Shown here in pieces: positions 42,151 to 51,016 of a stretch of 64,000 nt of DNA (position 1 is the stretch's first letter; each line of letters opens with the position of its first letter). The DNA is from CAZWKX01 sp964614095 (lineage in GTDB: Bacteria > Actinomycetota > Acidimicrobiia > Spongiisociales > UBA11373). Made by a program: the position numbers and the translations under genes. The notes beneath the pieces are model-generated. The model saw nothing but the letters and a program-made list of their open reading frames with translations. It did not search any database and was not told where the DNA came from. Location: NCBI GenBank assembly GCA_964614095.1, contig CAZTJO010000005.1, positions 1-64,000 of the forward strand, read 5' to 3'.

Positions 42151-42972
42151 ATGGCCCAGGATTCCGGCGTCACTCCTGAGCGGATCTATCGTGCGCGTGC
42201 GGTGATCCGGTTCGGTCTCCCGCTGCTCACCCTTACCGCAATCATCGCCTCGGCCTGGCTTGCCGGCCGCGACTCGGCTCCCGGCACCGAACCTTGGCTG
42301 ACCACGGCGTTCATCGCCTGCGGCGTTGCCGCGGTGGCCGTCGGCTATATGGCGGCACACGCCCTGGGTCGGCGCCTCGAGGTATACGAAGACTGGTTCC
42401 GCTACCGCATCCTCACCAGGGTCATCGCCGCTCGCTGGCACCAAGTTGAAGCCTTCTACACCGCCACCGCGGGCATCGACCCATCCTCACGACGCCGCCT
42501 CGCCGGGCGCTACGAGTTCGGGATCATTGTTGGAGGGCGCCGACTCGACCTGGGCACCGCCATCGGGGCGGACGCTGCCTTGGGAGTGGTCATCGATGCC
42601 CGGACCCGGCCCCAGGTCGTGGCCCGCGCCGCTGCCCGGCTCCGCGCTGGAAGGACCGTGCCGTTCGGCCTCGTCATCGTTGAACCGGACCGCCTCTCTT
42701 TTAAGTCCGTTGGAGCGCGCCCCATTCCTCTCTCCAAACTCGAAAACCAAAAACTCGAATTCGGCCGCTACATCTTCCGTGCAGTCGACCGCAAGCGGCC
42801 GGTGACGATACCGGTTGCACGTATCCCTGATCCCTTTGCCCTCCACGAACTCATTGAGCAACGATCGGCATGGCACGCCCAGGAGAAGCCCGCAACCGCC
42901 CGCGGCTCCCGGGCCTACAGCGAAGAGGCTCTGGCCGCCCTTGGGATCACCTGGGCGTCACCGCATCGTTGA
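42151..42972 (+). CDS. Membrane protein with PH-like domain, unknown function
   Basis: The 273-residue protein has two hydrophobic helices (about residues 19-40 and 50-72). A beta-rich region then reads like a PH domain (LGRRLEVYEDWFRYRILTRVIAARWHQVEAF in part; VIVEPDRLSFKSVGARPIPLSKLENQKL in part), possibly DUF6585-like. PH-type domains in bacterial membrane proteins often bind partner proteins. It diverges from the pspA operon across 78 bp. Confidence 0.6.
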   Translation: MAQDSGVTPERIYRARAVIRFGLPLLTLTAIIASAWLAGRDSAPGTEPWLTTAFIACGVAAVAVGYMAAHALGRRLEVYEDWFRYRILTRVIAARWHQVEAFYTATAGIDPSSRRRLAGRYEFGIIVGGRRLDLGTAIGADAALGVVIDARTRPQVVARAAARLRAGRTVPFGLVIVEPDRLSFKSVGARPIPLSKLENQKLEFGRYIFRAVDRKRPVTIPVARIPDPFALHELIEQRSAWHAQEKPATARGSRAYSEEALAALGITWASPHR

Positions 42973-43027
42973 GAATCCACCGGCGGGAACACACCCATTG
43001 AGGCCCTTCCACCCCGGAGGCGGGGTC

Positions 43028-43843
43028 TCAACCGCCGGTGGCCCGTCTCCCCAGTTCGCGAGACCGCTCGGCGGCGGCCCGGACCGCGTCCTCGACAAGG
43101 GCGCGAAAACCGCGCTCCTCGAGGACGTGCATGGCGGCGGCCGTGGTCCCTCCAGGGGAGGTGACCTGGGCACGCAAGTGCTCCGGTGAGTCCTCGAGGC
43201 CGGCAAGCAGAATCCCGGCGCCACGCACCGTCTGCTCGACGAGCCGCTCGGCAGCGTGCCGGGGAAGTCCTTCCCTGATAGCAGCCTCGATGAGTGCCTC
43301 GGCAAGAAGGAACACGTATGCCGGCCCTGTGCCCGACACCGCGGTGACCGCGTCGAGAAGGTGCTCCTCGAGCACGATCGTGTGCCCGACGGCTCGCAGC
43401 ACCGCCTGCGCTGCCTCGACGGCTTCTGCGTCGGCGTACAACCCGGGACAGAGAGCACTGATGGCCTCATCGAGCCGCGCCGGGGTGTTGGGCATGGCCC
43501 GCACCACCGGCACGGCGCCCAGAGCGTCCTCAAAAAGCGATGTGGGAACACCGGCGGCCAGCGACACCACGACCTGGCTCGGCTGAACCGCTCCGGCTAT
43601 TTGCTCCAGCAGACGGGGCACATCCCCCGGCTTGACCGATACCACCAGAATGTCGCGGTCCTGCACCGCCTCGGCAGCATCGAGCATGCTTCTGACACCA
43701 ATGCGCTCTTCCAGCTCCGCCCGGCGCTCCTCACGGCGTGACACCAGAGTTATTTCGTTGTGCTCCCACCCGGCGCGGAGGAGCCCCCCGGCGAGTACCT
43801 CGCCCATCGCTCCGGCGCCCAGGATTGCTACTGAGTGCTGCAT
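43028..43843 (-). CDS. proC: Pyrroline-5-carboxylate reductase
   Basis: It performs the last step of proline synthesis. The 271-residue protein starts with the NADPH loop VAILGAGAMGEVLAGGLL and includes VVSVKPGDV, VVSLAAGVP, VVRAMPNTPA, the conserved TAVSGTGPAYVFLLAEAL and VTSPGGTTAAAMHVLEERGFRALVEDAV near the C-terminus (given in parts: TSPGGTTAAAM, GFRALVEDAV). The frame extends far upstream antisense to the next gene; ATG 43843 is the natural start. Confidence 0.96.
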   Translation of the reverse strand: MQHSVAILGAGAMGEVLAGGLLRAGWEHNEITLVSRREERRAELEERIGVRSMLDAAEAVQDRDILVVSVKPGDVPRLLEQIAGAVQPSQVVVSLAAGVPTSLFEDALGAVPVVRAMPNTPARLDEAISALCPGLYADAEAVEAAQAVLRAVGHTIVLEEHLLDAVTAVSGTGPAYVFLLAEALIEAAIREGLPRHAAERLVEQTVRGAGILLAGLEDSPEHLRAQVTSPGGTTAAAMHVLEERGFRALVEDAVRAAAERSRELGRRATGG

Positions 43844-43945
43844 GGGGCGCAAGTATATGGCCGCCGCGGCCACCCTCGGCCGTCGCCGCGGCCCCTCCCT
43901 CCCCAGTTTCCACAGCGCGGCCTTGCGACGATCTGCTGAACTGGA

Positions 43946-45214
43946 ATGGTGACACCCACACCGGCCGACAGTGTGCCTCTCCTTGTGCTGCTTGCCGCCC
44001 TTTTTGTCGCCGCCGCCTTCCTCGCTGCGGCTGAGGCTGCGCTTCTCCGCGTCCCCAGAGTCCGGATCGAGGTGGCCGCCGAGCGCGGCGACCGAGCCGC
44101 CGCCCGCCTGCTGCGTCTGGTCGCCGATCTGCCTCGGGTGGTGAACTCCGTCCTCCTCGCCGTCCTTCTCGTTCAGATCGGCGCCGCCACCATTGCCGGG
44201 GTCATCGCCGAGAGGCACTTTGGGAACGCCGGTGTGACCGTGGCTTCGGTAGCTCTCACCCTGCTTATGTTCGTGTACACCGAGGCCATCCCGAAAACGG
44301 TGGCCGTGCGCCGGCCTCTCACCGTCGCCCGCATCGTCTCGATCCCGGTGGCCGCTCTCGCCTGGCTCACCCGGCCCATCGTCAGCCTGCTCCTGGCCTT
44401 TGCCGATCTCCAGGCTCCCGGAAGGGGCATTCCTTCGAGAGCCACCATCACGGAAGCCGAGCTCCGGCGTCTTGCGACTGAGGCGGCCGCAGCGGGAGAG
44501 ATCGAGCCCGGCGACTATGAGCTCATCGAGCGGTCTTTTGGCATCGGCGACACTCCTGTTGGTGCCGCCATCGTCGCCAGGCCGGACGTTGTGTACGTGC
44601 GCCAAGATACGGAGCTCACCGCCGCTCTAGAAGTCGCGCTGGCCTCCGGACATCGGCGCCTCCCCGTTTGCCGCAAAGACCTCGACGAAGTGACCGGAAT
44701 GGTCCGTCTGCGCGATTTGGCCGCCGCCGTCACCAGCGGTTCGAACACGACAGTCGCCGAGCTGCAGCAACCCGTGCTTGCCGTGCCCGAGACCAAGCCG
44801 GTTCTCGAGGTCCTTCGTGAGATGCAGGCCGCTTCCCAGCAGATGGCCATCGTTATCGACGAGCACGGGGGCACCGCCGGCGTTGCCACCATCGAAGACC
44901 TGATCGAGATCTTGGTCGGAGAGATCGCCGACAGCGACCGACCCTGGTCCCAGGACATCCGACGCGTCGGACCGGGCGTCTGGGACGTCGACGCCACTAC
45001 GGACGTTGCCGCTCTCTCCGCCGCGATCGGCGCCGAGCTCCCCGCCGGCGACTGGTACACGGTTGCCGGGCTTGTCATTGGCGTTTCGGGGCGCATTCCG
45101 CGCGTCGGAGAGGCGTTTGACATCGCCGGCCACAGCTTCCGCGTCACTTCCTCTACTCGGCGCCGAGTACGCCGAGTAGAGGTACACGCACCCGGCGGGC
45201 CCGACAGCCCTTGA
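43946..45214 (+). CDS. CNNM/CorC-family protein (DUF21, CBS pair, CorC_HlyC)
   Basis: The 422-residue protein has a DUF21 membrane domain with about four helices (residues 10-155; VYTEAIPKTVAVRRP is the signature), two CBS domains (about 195-320; ending TAGVATIEDLIEILVGEI) and a C-terminal CorC_HlyC domain. Relatives export Mg2+ or Co2+ and were once called hemolysins. With mgtE elsewhere in the window it may balance magnesium. Confidence 0.9.
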   Translation: MVTPTPADSVPLLVLLAALFVAAAFLAAAEAALLRVPRVRIEVAAERGDRAAARLLRLVADLPRVVNSVLLAVLLVQIGAATIAGVIAERHFGNAGVTVASVALTLLMFVYTEAIPKTVAVRRPLTVARIVSIPVAALAWLTRPIVSLLLAFADLQAPGRGIPSRATITEAELRRLATEAAAAGEIEPGDYELIERSFGIGDTPVGAAIVARPDVVYVRQDTELTAALEVALASGHRRLPVCRKDLDEVTGMVRLRDLAAAVTSGSNTTVAELQQPVLAVPETKPVLEVLREMQAASQQMAIVIDEHGGTAGVATIEDLIEILVGEIADSDRPWSQDIRRVGPGVWDVDATTDVAALSAAIGAELPAGDWYTVAGLVIGVSGRIPRVGEAFDIAGHSFRVTSSTRRRVRRVEVHAPGGPDSP

Positions 45215-45230
45215 GCAGCAGCCGGTGGTC

Positions 45231-45950
45231 CTAACTCCGGCCCGATTTGTAGCCGGTGCGCAGTTTGTTGCGCGTCTCCCTGACGGCGATGGCGGGCAGA
45301 GCGGCGCTGGGGTCGGCCAGCAGTCGCTCCACCTGAGGAGCACAGTGGCGGGTGCTCTCCCGGAGCACCCACGAGATCGCCTTCGGGATCGATGCCTCGC
45401 GGTCGGCGGCAAGAGCGGTGACGATACCGGATACGCCGGGCCAGCAGCGTGCTGCGTTCTCGCCTCGCATGACGGTCACACATCCGACTAGAGCGACCCG
45501 ACGCAACCACGGATTGCGCCTCGGCACCAGGCGTTCCAGCACACCAAAACGCCGGTCCACGTCGCCGGCGACCCACGGCCCCACCACCAACCCGCCCAGC
45601 TGATCGGTGGCCTCCCAGTTGTCGAGAAGGTGAGCCCAGCGATCGAGGCGGCGGGCACCAAAAGCCCCCACCGCATCGCCGCTGTGGCCCACGATCATGG
45701 TGGCCAGCACCATCTCCTCGCGAATCGCTCGCAGCCACAAAGCCTCCGCCACGGCAAGAATCGTGCTGCCGGAGAGATCCGCGTGTGCCCGGTGCCAGAC
45801 GCGAGCCGTGCGCCTGAGGTCCGTCACCCTGACTCCGTAGAAGGGCAACTCCGTCTTGATGACCGGACGAGGGTCGACAAGAGTGTTCGAAATCCCGCGC
45901 AGAGTCTCGGCGAGGCGGGCCGCTTCAGTTGCAGGATCAAACGGGTCCAT
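45231..45950 (-). CDS. DNA alkylation repair protein (AlkD-like)
   Basis: AlkD enzymes excise N3- and N7-alkylated purines. The 239-residue protein consists of HEAT-like helical repeats with ELPFYGVRVTDLRRTARVW near the N-terminus, LLDNWEATDQLG containing the conserved Trp and Asp, NPWLRRVALVGCV, and KAISWVLRESTRH. These match the family's order. It ends 17 bp from the CNNM gene, convergent. Confidence 0.85.
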   Translation of the reverse strand: MDPFDPATEAARLAETLRGISNTLVDPRPVIKTELPFYGVRVTDLRRTARVWHRAHADLSGSTILAVAEALWLRAIREEMVLATMIVGHSGDAVGAFGARRLDRWAHLLDNWEATDQLGGLVVGPWVAGDVDRRFGVLERLVPRRNPWLRRVALVGCVTVMRGENAARCWPGVSGIVTALAADREASIPKAISWVLRESTRHCAPQVERLLADPSAALPAIAVRETRNKLRTGYKSGRS

Positions 45951-45954
45951 GCCG

Positions 45955-46722
45955 CTATCTGAATTCCAGGGTCGCAGCCACAGCGTCGGCCATCAACACG
46001 GCCTCCTCATACTCCGGTGTGCCCAGCTCGCCTTGCGCCTCGATGATCACGGGAAGGGAGGTCGTGTCTCCATCAACAAGCGGAATCACATACACGTGCA
46101 GGAGGTGCACCGTGCCGGAGCCGAGATCCAGCTCGAGATCAAAAAGGGATCCTCTGTGCCCCCCGACCACGATCTGCTGCTCCAGTGTTGGTGCCGCCCC
46201 GAAACCTCCTCTGCGATAGAACTCGACCACATCCTCGAACGGCCCCAGGTCCTCAAGGACCGACACCTCCAGCGGCGAAGCCCACACCTCGACCAAGCTG
46301 AACTCGGCGAAGCCCCCCGGCCTGTAGTAGCGGCACAAGTCTTCGTCAACCTCAGCCTGCTCATAGACCGCCCAGTCCTCCGGGTGGTACACGGTGATGC
46401 CGTACACCTCATTGACACACACCTGGCTCATGACGATGCCACCCGGAGCCTCGATGGGTCCCTCCGAGGCAGATGGGGACTCGCGGAGCAGAAGAACCAC
46501 AACGATCGCGGCAGCTGCACCAAACACCAGCACCAGCAACACCCAGAGAAGCCGCCGCTTCGACCCCGGCGGCGGCGTATCCCCCTCCACCCAAGGCCGG
46601 GACGACGTCGCCACCATCGACGCGCTCGCCGTCCAGGACAGCCGGCTTCCACACGACCCGCACACGGCGTCGCCGACAACAACAGGTGACCCACAATGAG
46701 AACACGCGGCCAGGTTTGTCAT
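45955..46722 (-). CDS. Zinc-ribbon membrane protein with extracellular beta domain
   Basis: The 255-residue protein starts with a double CxxC zinc ribbon (CSHC and CGSC within the first 30 residues). A polar linker and one transmembrane helix (about residues 57-80) follow, then an outside domain with YGITVYHPEDWAVYE and FAEFSLVEVW. That is the PsbP/LpqN-like pattern of secreted actinobacterial lipoprotein domains. ATG 46722 was chosen because the zinc ribbon begins right after it. It lies four bp upstream of the AlkD-like gene. Confidence 0.65.
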   Translation of the reverse strand: MTNLAACSHCGSPVVVGDAVCGSCGSRLSWTASASMVATSSRPWVEGDTPPPGSKRRLLWVLLVLVFGAAAAIVVVLLLRESPSASEGPIEAPGGIVMSQVCVNEVYGITVYHPEDWAVYEQAEVDEDLCRYYRPGGFAEFSLVEVWASPLEVSVLEDLGPFEDVVEFYRRGGFGAAPTLEQQIVVGGHRGSLFDLELDLGSGTVHLLHVYVIPLVDGDTTSLPVIIEAQGELGTPEYEEAVLMADAVAATLEFR

Positions 46723-46843
46723 CGTCGTCCCATCTCCAGGTTGGAGCCTTGTCGCTTCACGTCTCGACGGCAACACGGTAGGGCCCTCAACCGACCCCTG
46801 GTTTGCTCCAAGAACCCACCGCGAAACCCTCATGCCGGCCCAC

Positions 46844-46996
46844 ATGAGAGCCGATCGAGAACCCGTGCTGATCTGTCGCAATTGCGCCGGTGTTGTCCTA
46901 TTCGGGCCCCGAGGGTGGTTCCATCGCGACTCCAATCGCCCCTGTCGCCACCTGACCGTCGCCTGGCCGCCGCCCGAAGACTCCGATACCCGCTAG
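46844..46996 (+). CDS. 50-residue zinc-finger-like microprotein
   Basis: Between two minus-strand genes a short plus-strand frame from ATG 46844 (or 46832) encodes MRADREPVLICRNCAGVV and then WFHRDSNRPCRHL, placing Cys11, Cys14, His27 and Cys34 as likely zinc ligands. The style fits small actinobacterial zinc-binding proteins. Its stop TAG (46994-46996) interlocks with the stop of the convergent GNAT gene (CTAG). No clear Shine-Dalgarno is visible, which lowers confidence. Confidence 0.5.
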   Translation: MRADREPVLICRNCAGVVLFGPRGWFHRDSNRPCRHLTVAWPPPEDSDTR

Positions 46997-47508
46997 TCCC
47001 CCAGACGCGGATCCTCGACCGATTCCCGGTGGGTTTCGTAGGGAACAAACCCTGCCCACTGATAGGTGAGCACCGCCCGGGCATCCGAGAGATTGGTGGT
47101 TGTGGTCCACAGCCGTTCCGGCTTGTGGTCCCAGGCCATCTCGACTGCAAAAGCAAGCAACCACCGGTGAAGCGCCCGGCCCGAAAAATCGGGACTCAAT
47201 CCGAAGTGCACAAGTTCGATCTCGCCTTCGACACGACGATCCAACTCGAAGAAGCCCGCCGGCACCCCTCCGAGGTAGAGAACAAAGACGTCGATGTCAG
47301 GATCACCAAGGATCGCCATCAGGTCCTTGTCGTCGAGCCGCCGCCGAGACCACCAAATCCATGATCCGCCCACGGTTTCGTACAGGTACCGGTAGAACGA
47401 CACTGACGGCTCCTCGAGGCGAAGCAGCATGCCGCCTCGATGAGGGCCCTTTTCCTGGAGTTTCGGGCGGTCCGTCATCTCCAGGAGGGTGGTGGTCAGC
47501 TCGATCAT
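46993..47508 (-). CDS. GNAT-family N-acetyltransferase
   Basis: The 171-residue protein has the GNAT core FVLYLGGVPAGFFELDRR, then ELVHFGLSPDFSGRALHRWLLAFAVEMAW with the acetyl-CoA loop (Pro-Asp-Phe-Ser-Gly-Arg-Ala) and RLWTTTTNLSDARAVLTYQWAGFVPYE, in parts GLSPDFSGRAL and YQWAGFVPYE. Substrate unknown. ATG 47508 is used; the frame continues upstream into the neighbouring gene without a better start. Confidence 0.82.
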   Translation of the reverse strand: MIELTTTLLEMTDRPKLQEKGPHRGGMLLRLEEPSVSFYRYLYETVGGSWIWWSRRRLDDKDLMAILGDPDIDVFVLYLGGVPAGFFELDRRVEGEIELVHFGLSPDFSGRALHRWLLAFAVEMAWDHKPERLWTTTTNLSDARAVLTYQWAGFVPYETHRESVEDPRLGD

Positions 47509-47560
47509 GCCGACTCCGGCGCCGATGTTCGCCTCATAATGCGCCCTCGCCGCCGCTGCA

Positions 47561-48538
47561 TCAACCGACAGACGACGCGGCCCAGGCGATCTCGAGCAGC
47601 AGCGGGCGGTGGTCCGACCCGCAGTCGGGTCCGGTCCTGCGATCGCCCGACACAAGATCCGGAGTGTGAAGCGCATGATCGATGGGGATCATCAGTGGAC
47701 CCAACCCGGTTTTCCATGTGGGCTGCAGCCCGGACCCCCGCAGTGAGTCACTCAAGCCGCCGCGCCCGCGCAACGACTGGTGCGCATGTGACCACGGCGT
47801 TGCGTTGAGATCACCAATGACAACTACGGATGCCCCCTCAGCCCCCACCCAGTCGCCGGCGTCGGCAAGCAGCCGGTCGCGAGCCTCGGCCCTGCTGCTT
47901 GAGGTCGGCGACAAGGGGTGAAGACCGAGCACCGTCAACCTTTCGCCGTCCAGGTCCACGCTCACCGCCGCTGCCTCCCACACATCAAAGGGCACCGCCA
48001 CAACACGGGCATCCAGCGACGGCCTTGCCAGCACCGTGATTCCGGCAAGGCGGTCACCCGGCACCCGCGTCACCAGCGACAGCTGCAGGCCAGCCGCCTG
48101 CGCCGAGTCCTCCCACTCGAAGCTGCTCTCGTATAGGAACACAACATCGGGATCCTCTGATCGCAGCCATTCCATGACCTCACTCCGTGCCGGGTTGCTG
48201 ATGCCGACGTTGAAGGAGACGATCTCGAGGTGGGGCGTCTCATCGCCGATGCCGGGACGAACTCCAAAGAGGTACGGCCAGATGAGCACGAGATTGACCA
48301 GAGCCACCACACCGAACACCAGGGCGCACTTGTATGCCCGCAGCGCCAGCAGGACCGCTCCGAGCAGCGCCAGGCCCGCGGCGTACTGCGGCCGGAAGTT
48401 TGCCGCCAGATCGAGCGGCCACCAGCACGAGCCGACAAACCCGGCCACACTGGCGATGGCCGCCACACCTGCGACCGCGGCAACGATCACTATCGAGAGC
48501 CGGCGCAGCTTCTGGGCGACGGCACGGTACATCGACAC
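47561..48538 (-). CDS. Membrane endonuclease/exonuclease/phosphatase-family protein
   Basis: The 325-residue protein has three N-terminal hydrophobic helices (residues 15-95) and an outside EEP domain with LEIVSFNVGISNP, DPDVVFLYES, VVIGDLNATPWS and a terminal GSDHRPLLLEI, which provide the Asn, Glu, Asp and His of the metal site. Such proteins cleave phosphodiesters in nucleic acids or lipids outside the membrane. GTG 48538 has AGGGAG upstream. Confidence 0.82.
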   Translation of the reverse strand: MSMYRAVAQKLRRLSIVIVAAVAGVAAIASVAGFVGSCWWPLDLAANFRPQYAAGLALLGAVLLALRAYKCALVFGVVALVNLVLIWPYLFGVRPGIGDETPHLEIVSFNVGISNPARSEVMEWLRSEDPDVVFLYESSFEWEDSAQAAGLQLSLVTRVPGDRLAGITVLARPSLDARVVAVPFDVWEAAAVSVDLDGERLTVLGLHPLSPTSSSRAEARDRLLADAGDWVGAEGASVVVIGDLNATPWSHAHQSLRGRGGLSDSLRGSGLQPTWKTGLGPLMIPIDHALHTPDLVSGDRRTGPDCGSDHRPLLLEIAWAASSVG

Positions 48539-48570
48539 GATTGCTCCCTGGATCCAGCAGGAGCCCGAAA

Positions 48571-50373
48571 CTAGAACGCGGCGTCGTCCAGCGCCATCAG
48601 GTCACCCTGCTCGGCCTCGGCAAGGTTACGACGTATTGCCGCCTTCGGAAGCATGTTGGCGGCGAACCATCGCGCCGAGGCGATCTTGCCTTCATAGAAG
48701 TGACGATCGGTTGCCGCTTCGAGAGAACGCTCGGCAATCTCGGCGTGCCGCAGGAGGAGCCAGCCGACAACCACCTCGGCCAGGCCCTCCAGCAGCGAGT
48801 TTGTATGCAGTGCCACCTTGTACAGATGTTCAGGCTCCTCCATGGATGCCAAGGCGCTCGTCACCATGGCGCCAATCTGGTTCTGCACGTCCTCGACGGC
48901 CACACCCAGCAGCTTGCGCTCCTTGGTAAAGGCGTCCTCCCCGTCACCACCTTTCACCGTCTCCATCAACGTCGCAGCAAACCGGGTCAACGTCACCCCT
49001 TGATCGCGGGCGATCTTGCGGAAAAAGAGGTCGAGCGCCTGTATGCCCGTGGTGCCCTCGTAGATGCTGTCGATCTTCGCGTCGCGGATGTACTGCTCCA
49101 CCGGATAGTCCGTGGTGAAGCCGGAGCCACCCAACACCTGCAGCGACTGGCCCAGCACCTCGTACGCCCGCTCCGAGCAGTACCCCTTCACCAGCGGACA
49201 CAGGAGTCCGGAGAGTTTTGCCCAATATTCGTCGTCGGGATGCAGCACCACCTGGTCGAGCACCCAGGCGGTGTACAGGACGAGCGCCCGCATGCCTTCG
49301 GCGTGAGCCTTCTGCAGCATGAGCATGCGGCGTACGTCGGGATGCTTGATGATCGGCACTCGCGGCGCCTCCGGATCTCGTGACTGAGTGAGATCCGACC
49401 CCTGGATACGGTCCCGCGCATAGGCGAGAGCATTGAGGTACGCCGTCGACAACGTCGCCGCAGACTTCGAGCCTATGGTCAATCGAGCGTCTTCGATGAC
49501 TAAGAACATCTGCTTGATGCCTTCGTGCACCCCGCCAACCAGATATCCCTCACACGGTCCCTCGAGGCCGAAGGCGATCTCACACGTGGTTGAGCCCCTG
49601 ATGCCCATCTTGTCCTCGAGCCGTGTCGTGACCACGCCGTTGCGCTCGCCGATGCTTCCGTCGGCGTTCACCAAATGCTTGGGCACGATGAACATGGAGA
49701 GACCCTTAGTGCCGGGACGGGCCCCCTCCGGACGGGCCAGAACCAGGTGCACGATGTTCTCGAAGTAGTCGTTGTCGCCACCGGTGACGAACCGCTTCAC
49801 CCCCTCGATGTGGTAGGTGTTCCCCTCCACGTGACGAGCCTTGGTGGTGGCAGCCCCGACATCCGAGCCGGCATCGGCCTCCGTCAGCACCATGGTTGCC
49901 CCCCAGCGCCGGTCCAGCATGCGTTGGGCCCAGCATTTCCGCTGCTCCTCAGTACCCACCTTGTCGATGACGTACGCCATCAGCGGTCCTCCGATGTAGA
50001 GGAATACCGCCGGGTTTGCCCCCACAAACAGCTCCTGAACCGCCCATCGGAGCGAGGGTGGTGCCCCGTACCCACCCAATCTCTCGGGCAGGCCGATTCG
50101 ATCCCAGCCGCCGGCGAAGTAAGCGTCGAGACTGCCGTGCACGGATTCGGGCAGCTTGACCTCGCCATTCACCAGCTCGGGCTCTTCCCGGTCCGCATCG
50201 ACAAATGACGCGGCGAACTGCTCCACGGCGAGGCGGTTGACCTCACGCAAGATGTCGCCGGCGCTTTTGAGGTCGATGGAGGCAAACGGCTCCCTGCCCA
50301 GGTAGTCCTGGATGAGGTTCGCCTCAAAAAGATTGAACTCGATATCACGAAAGTCGGCCAAGTAGTGCGACAT
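48571..50373 (-). CDS. Acyl-CoA dehydrogenase (DmdC/FadE5-like, 600 residues)
   Basis: It oxidises an acyl-CoA to the enoyl-CoA with FAD. The protein shows MVLTEADAGSDVG, a Trp-less FAD region followed by KRFVTGGDNDY, KMGIRGSTTCEI, and the catalytic-Glu segment DSIYEGTTGIQALDL near residue 450. A C-terminal domain of about 100 residues, found in the 600-residue subclass that includes DmdC and FadE5, ends the protein. The substrate cannot be fixed from sequence. The divergent TetR gene at 50444 is a likely regulator. Confidence 0.9.
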   Translation of the reverse strand: MSHYLADFRDIEFNLFEANLIQDYLGREPFASIDLKSAGDILREVNRLAVEQFAASFVDADREEPELVNGEVKLPESVHGSLDAYFAGGWDRIGLPERLGGYGAPPSLRWAVQELFVGANPAVFLYIGGPLMAYVIDKVGTEEQRKCWAQRMLDRRWGATMVLTEADAGSDVGAATTKARHVEGNTYHIEGVKRFVTGGDNDYFENIVHLVLARPEGARPGTKGLSMFIVPKHLVNADGSIGERNGVVTTRLEDKMGIRGSTTCEIAFGLEGPCEGYLVGGVHEGIKQMFLVIEDARLTIGSKSAATLSTAYLNALAYARDRIQGSDLTQSRDPEAPRVPIIKHPDVRRMLMLQKAHAEGMRALVLYTAWVLDQVVLHPDDEYWAKLSGLLCPLVKGYCSERAYEVLGQSLQVLGGSGFTTDYPVEQYIRDAKIDSIYEGTTGIQALDLFFRKIARDQGVTLTRFAATLMETVKGGDGEDAFTKERKLLGVAVEDVQNQIGAMVTSALASMEEPEHLYKVALHTNSLLEGLAEVVVGWLLLRHAEIAERSLEAATDRHFYEGKIASARWFAANMLPKAAIRRNLAEAEQGDLMALDDAAF

Positions 50374-50393
50374 GGCTCCTCAATTCGCCGATT

Positions 50394-50422
50394 TTGAGCG
50401 ATCGTCCTAATTTGAGTATACG
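50394..50422 (+). promoter_or_regulatory. Putative promoter of the TetR gene
   Basis: TTGAGC (50394-50399) and TATACG (50417-50422) are spaced by exactly 17 bp, 21 bp before the GTG at 50444. TTTGAG also recurs about 17 bp apart, which might be regulator-binding half sites. The 70-bp divergent interval also serves the acyl-CoA dehydrogenase gene. Confidence 0.5.
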
Positions 50423-50443
50423 TAGCCAGCAAGGGAGACAGAC

Positions 50444-51016
50444 GTGCGGCGATACCGGCCCGGCATGGAGACACAACGCCGCATACTCGAGGCCATCCGC
50501 TCACTTCTCTCCGAGGGTGGCCTTACAGCAGCAACGGTGCGCGCCATATGCGAGCGCGCTGGAATCCGGCCCGGCTCCTTCTACAACCTCTTTTCCAGCA
50601 AGGAATCTGCCATTGTCACCGTCGTCCGTGAAGCGCTCGAGGCAGTCGACCCCGACCCCGATCACACCGGACGCGACACCATCGAGGATCTCATCGATGC
50701 TTTTGTGTGTTTTGTCGACGGACGGCCCACGCTGGCCCGCATCTACATGCAGATGGCTGTCACATCTCCAGGCAGCGATAGCCACCTCGCCGCCCGGATC
50801 CTTCGCCACCACCGCAATCGTCTCGAACGTTTCACCATCGCCTTGGCACGAAATGATCCGAAACGCACAGGATTCGAAACAGCCCGCGGCGCCGAGCTGC
50901 TGCTGGCCGCCCTCAACGGCCTGGCCCTCTCCAAGATCGTGGATCCTGATCTCGACTTCGGCGCCCACGCCCGGAGCCTGCTTGCCGCCCCGCTGATCGT
51001 CGGCTCACGAACCTAG
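50444..51016 (+). CDS. TetR/AcrR-family transcriptional regulator
   Basis: The 190-residue protein has the TetR helix-turn-helix at about residues 12-58 (RRILEAIRSLLSEGGLTAATVRAICERAGIRPGSFYNLFSSKESAI, seen as LTAATVRAICERAG and GSFYNLFSSKE). A helical ligand domain follows. GTG 50444 has AGGGAG six bases upstream. It probably represses the divergent acyl-CoA dehydrogenase gene and responds to an acyl-CoA or fatty acid, an inference from arrangement. Confidence 0.9.
   Translation: MRRYRPGMETQRRILEAIRSLLSEGGLTAATVRAICERAGIRPGSFYNLFSSKESAIVTVVREALEAVDPDPDHTGRDTIEDLIDAFVCFVDGRPTLARIYMQMAVTSPGSDSHLAARILRHHRNRLERFTIALARNDPKRTGFETARGAELLLAALNGLALSKIVDPDLDFGAHARSLLAAPLIVGSRT

Noticed and set aside
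43844..44605. N-terminal extension of proC antisense to the CNNM gene
   Set aside because: ProC homologues begin at VAILGAGAMG, matching ATG 43843; the extension is low-complexity antisense.
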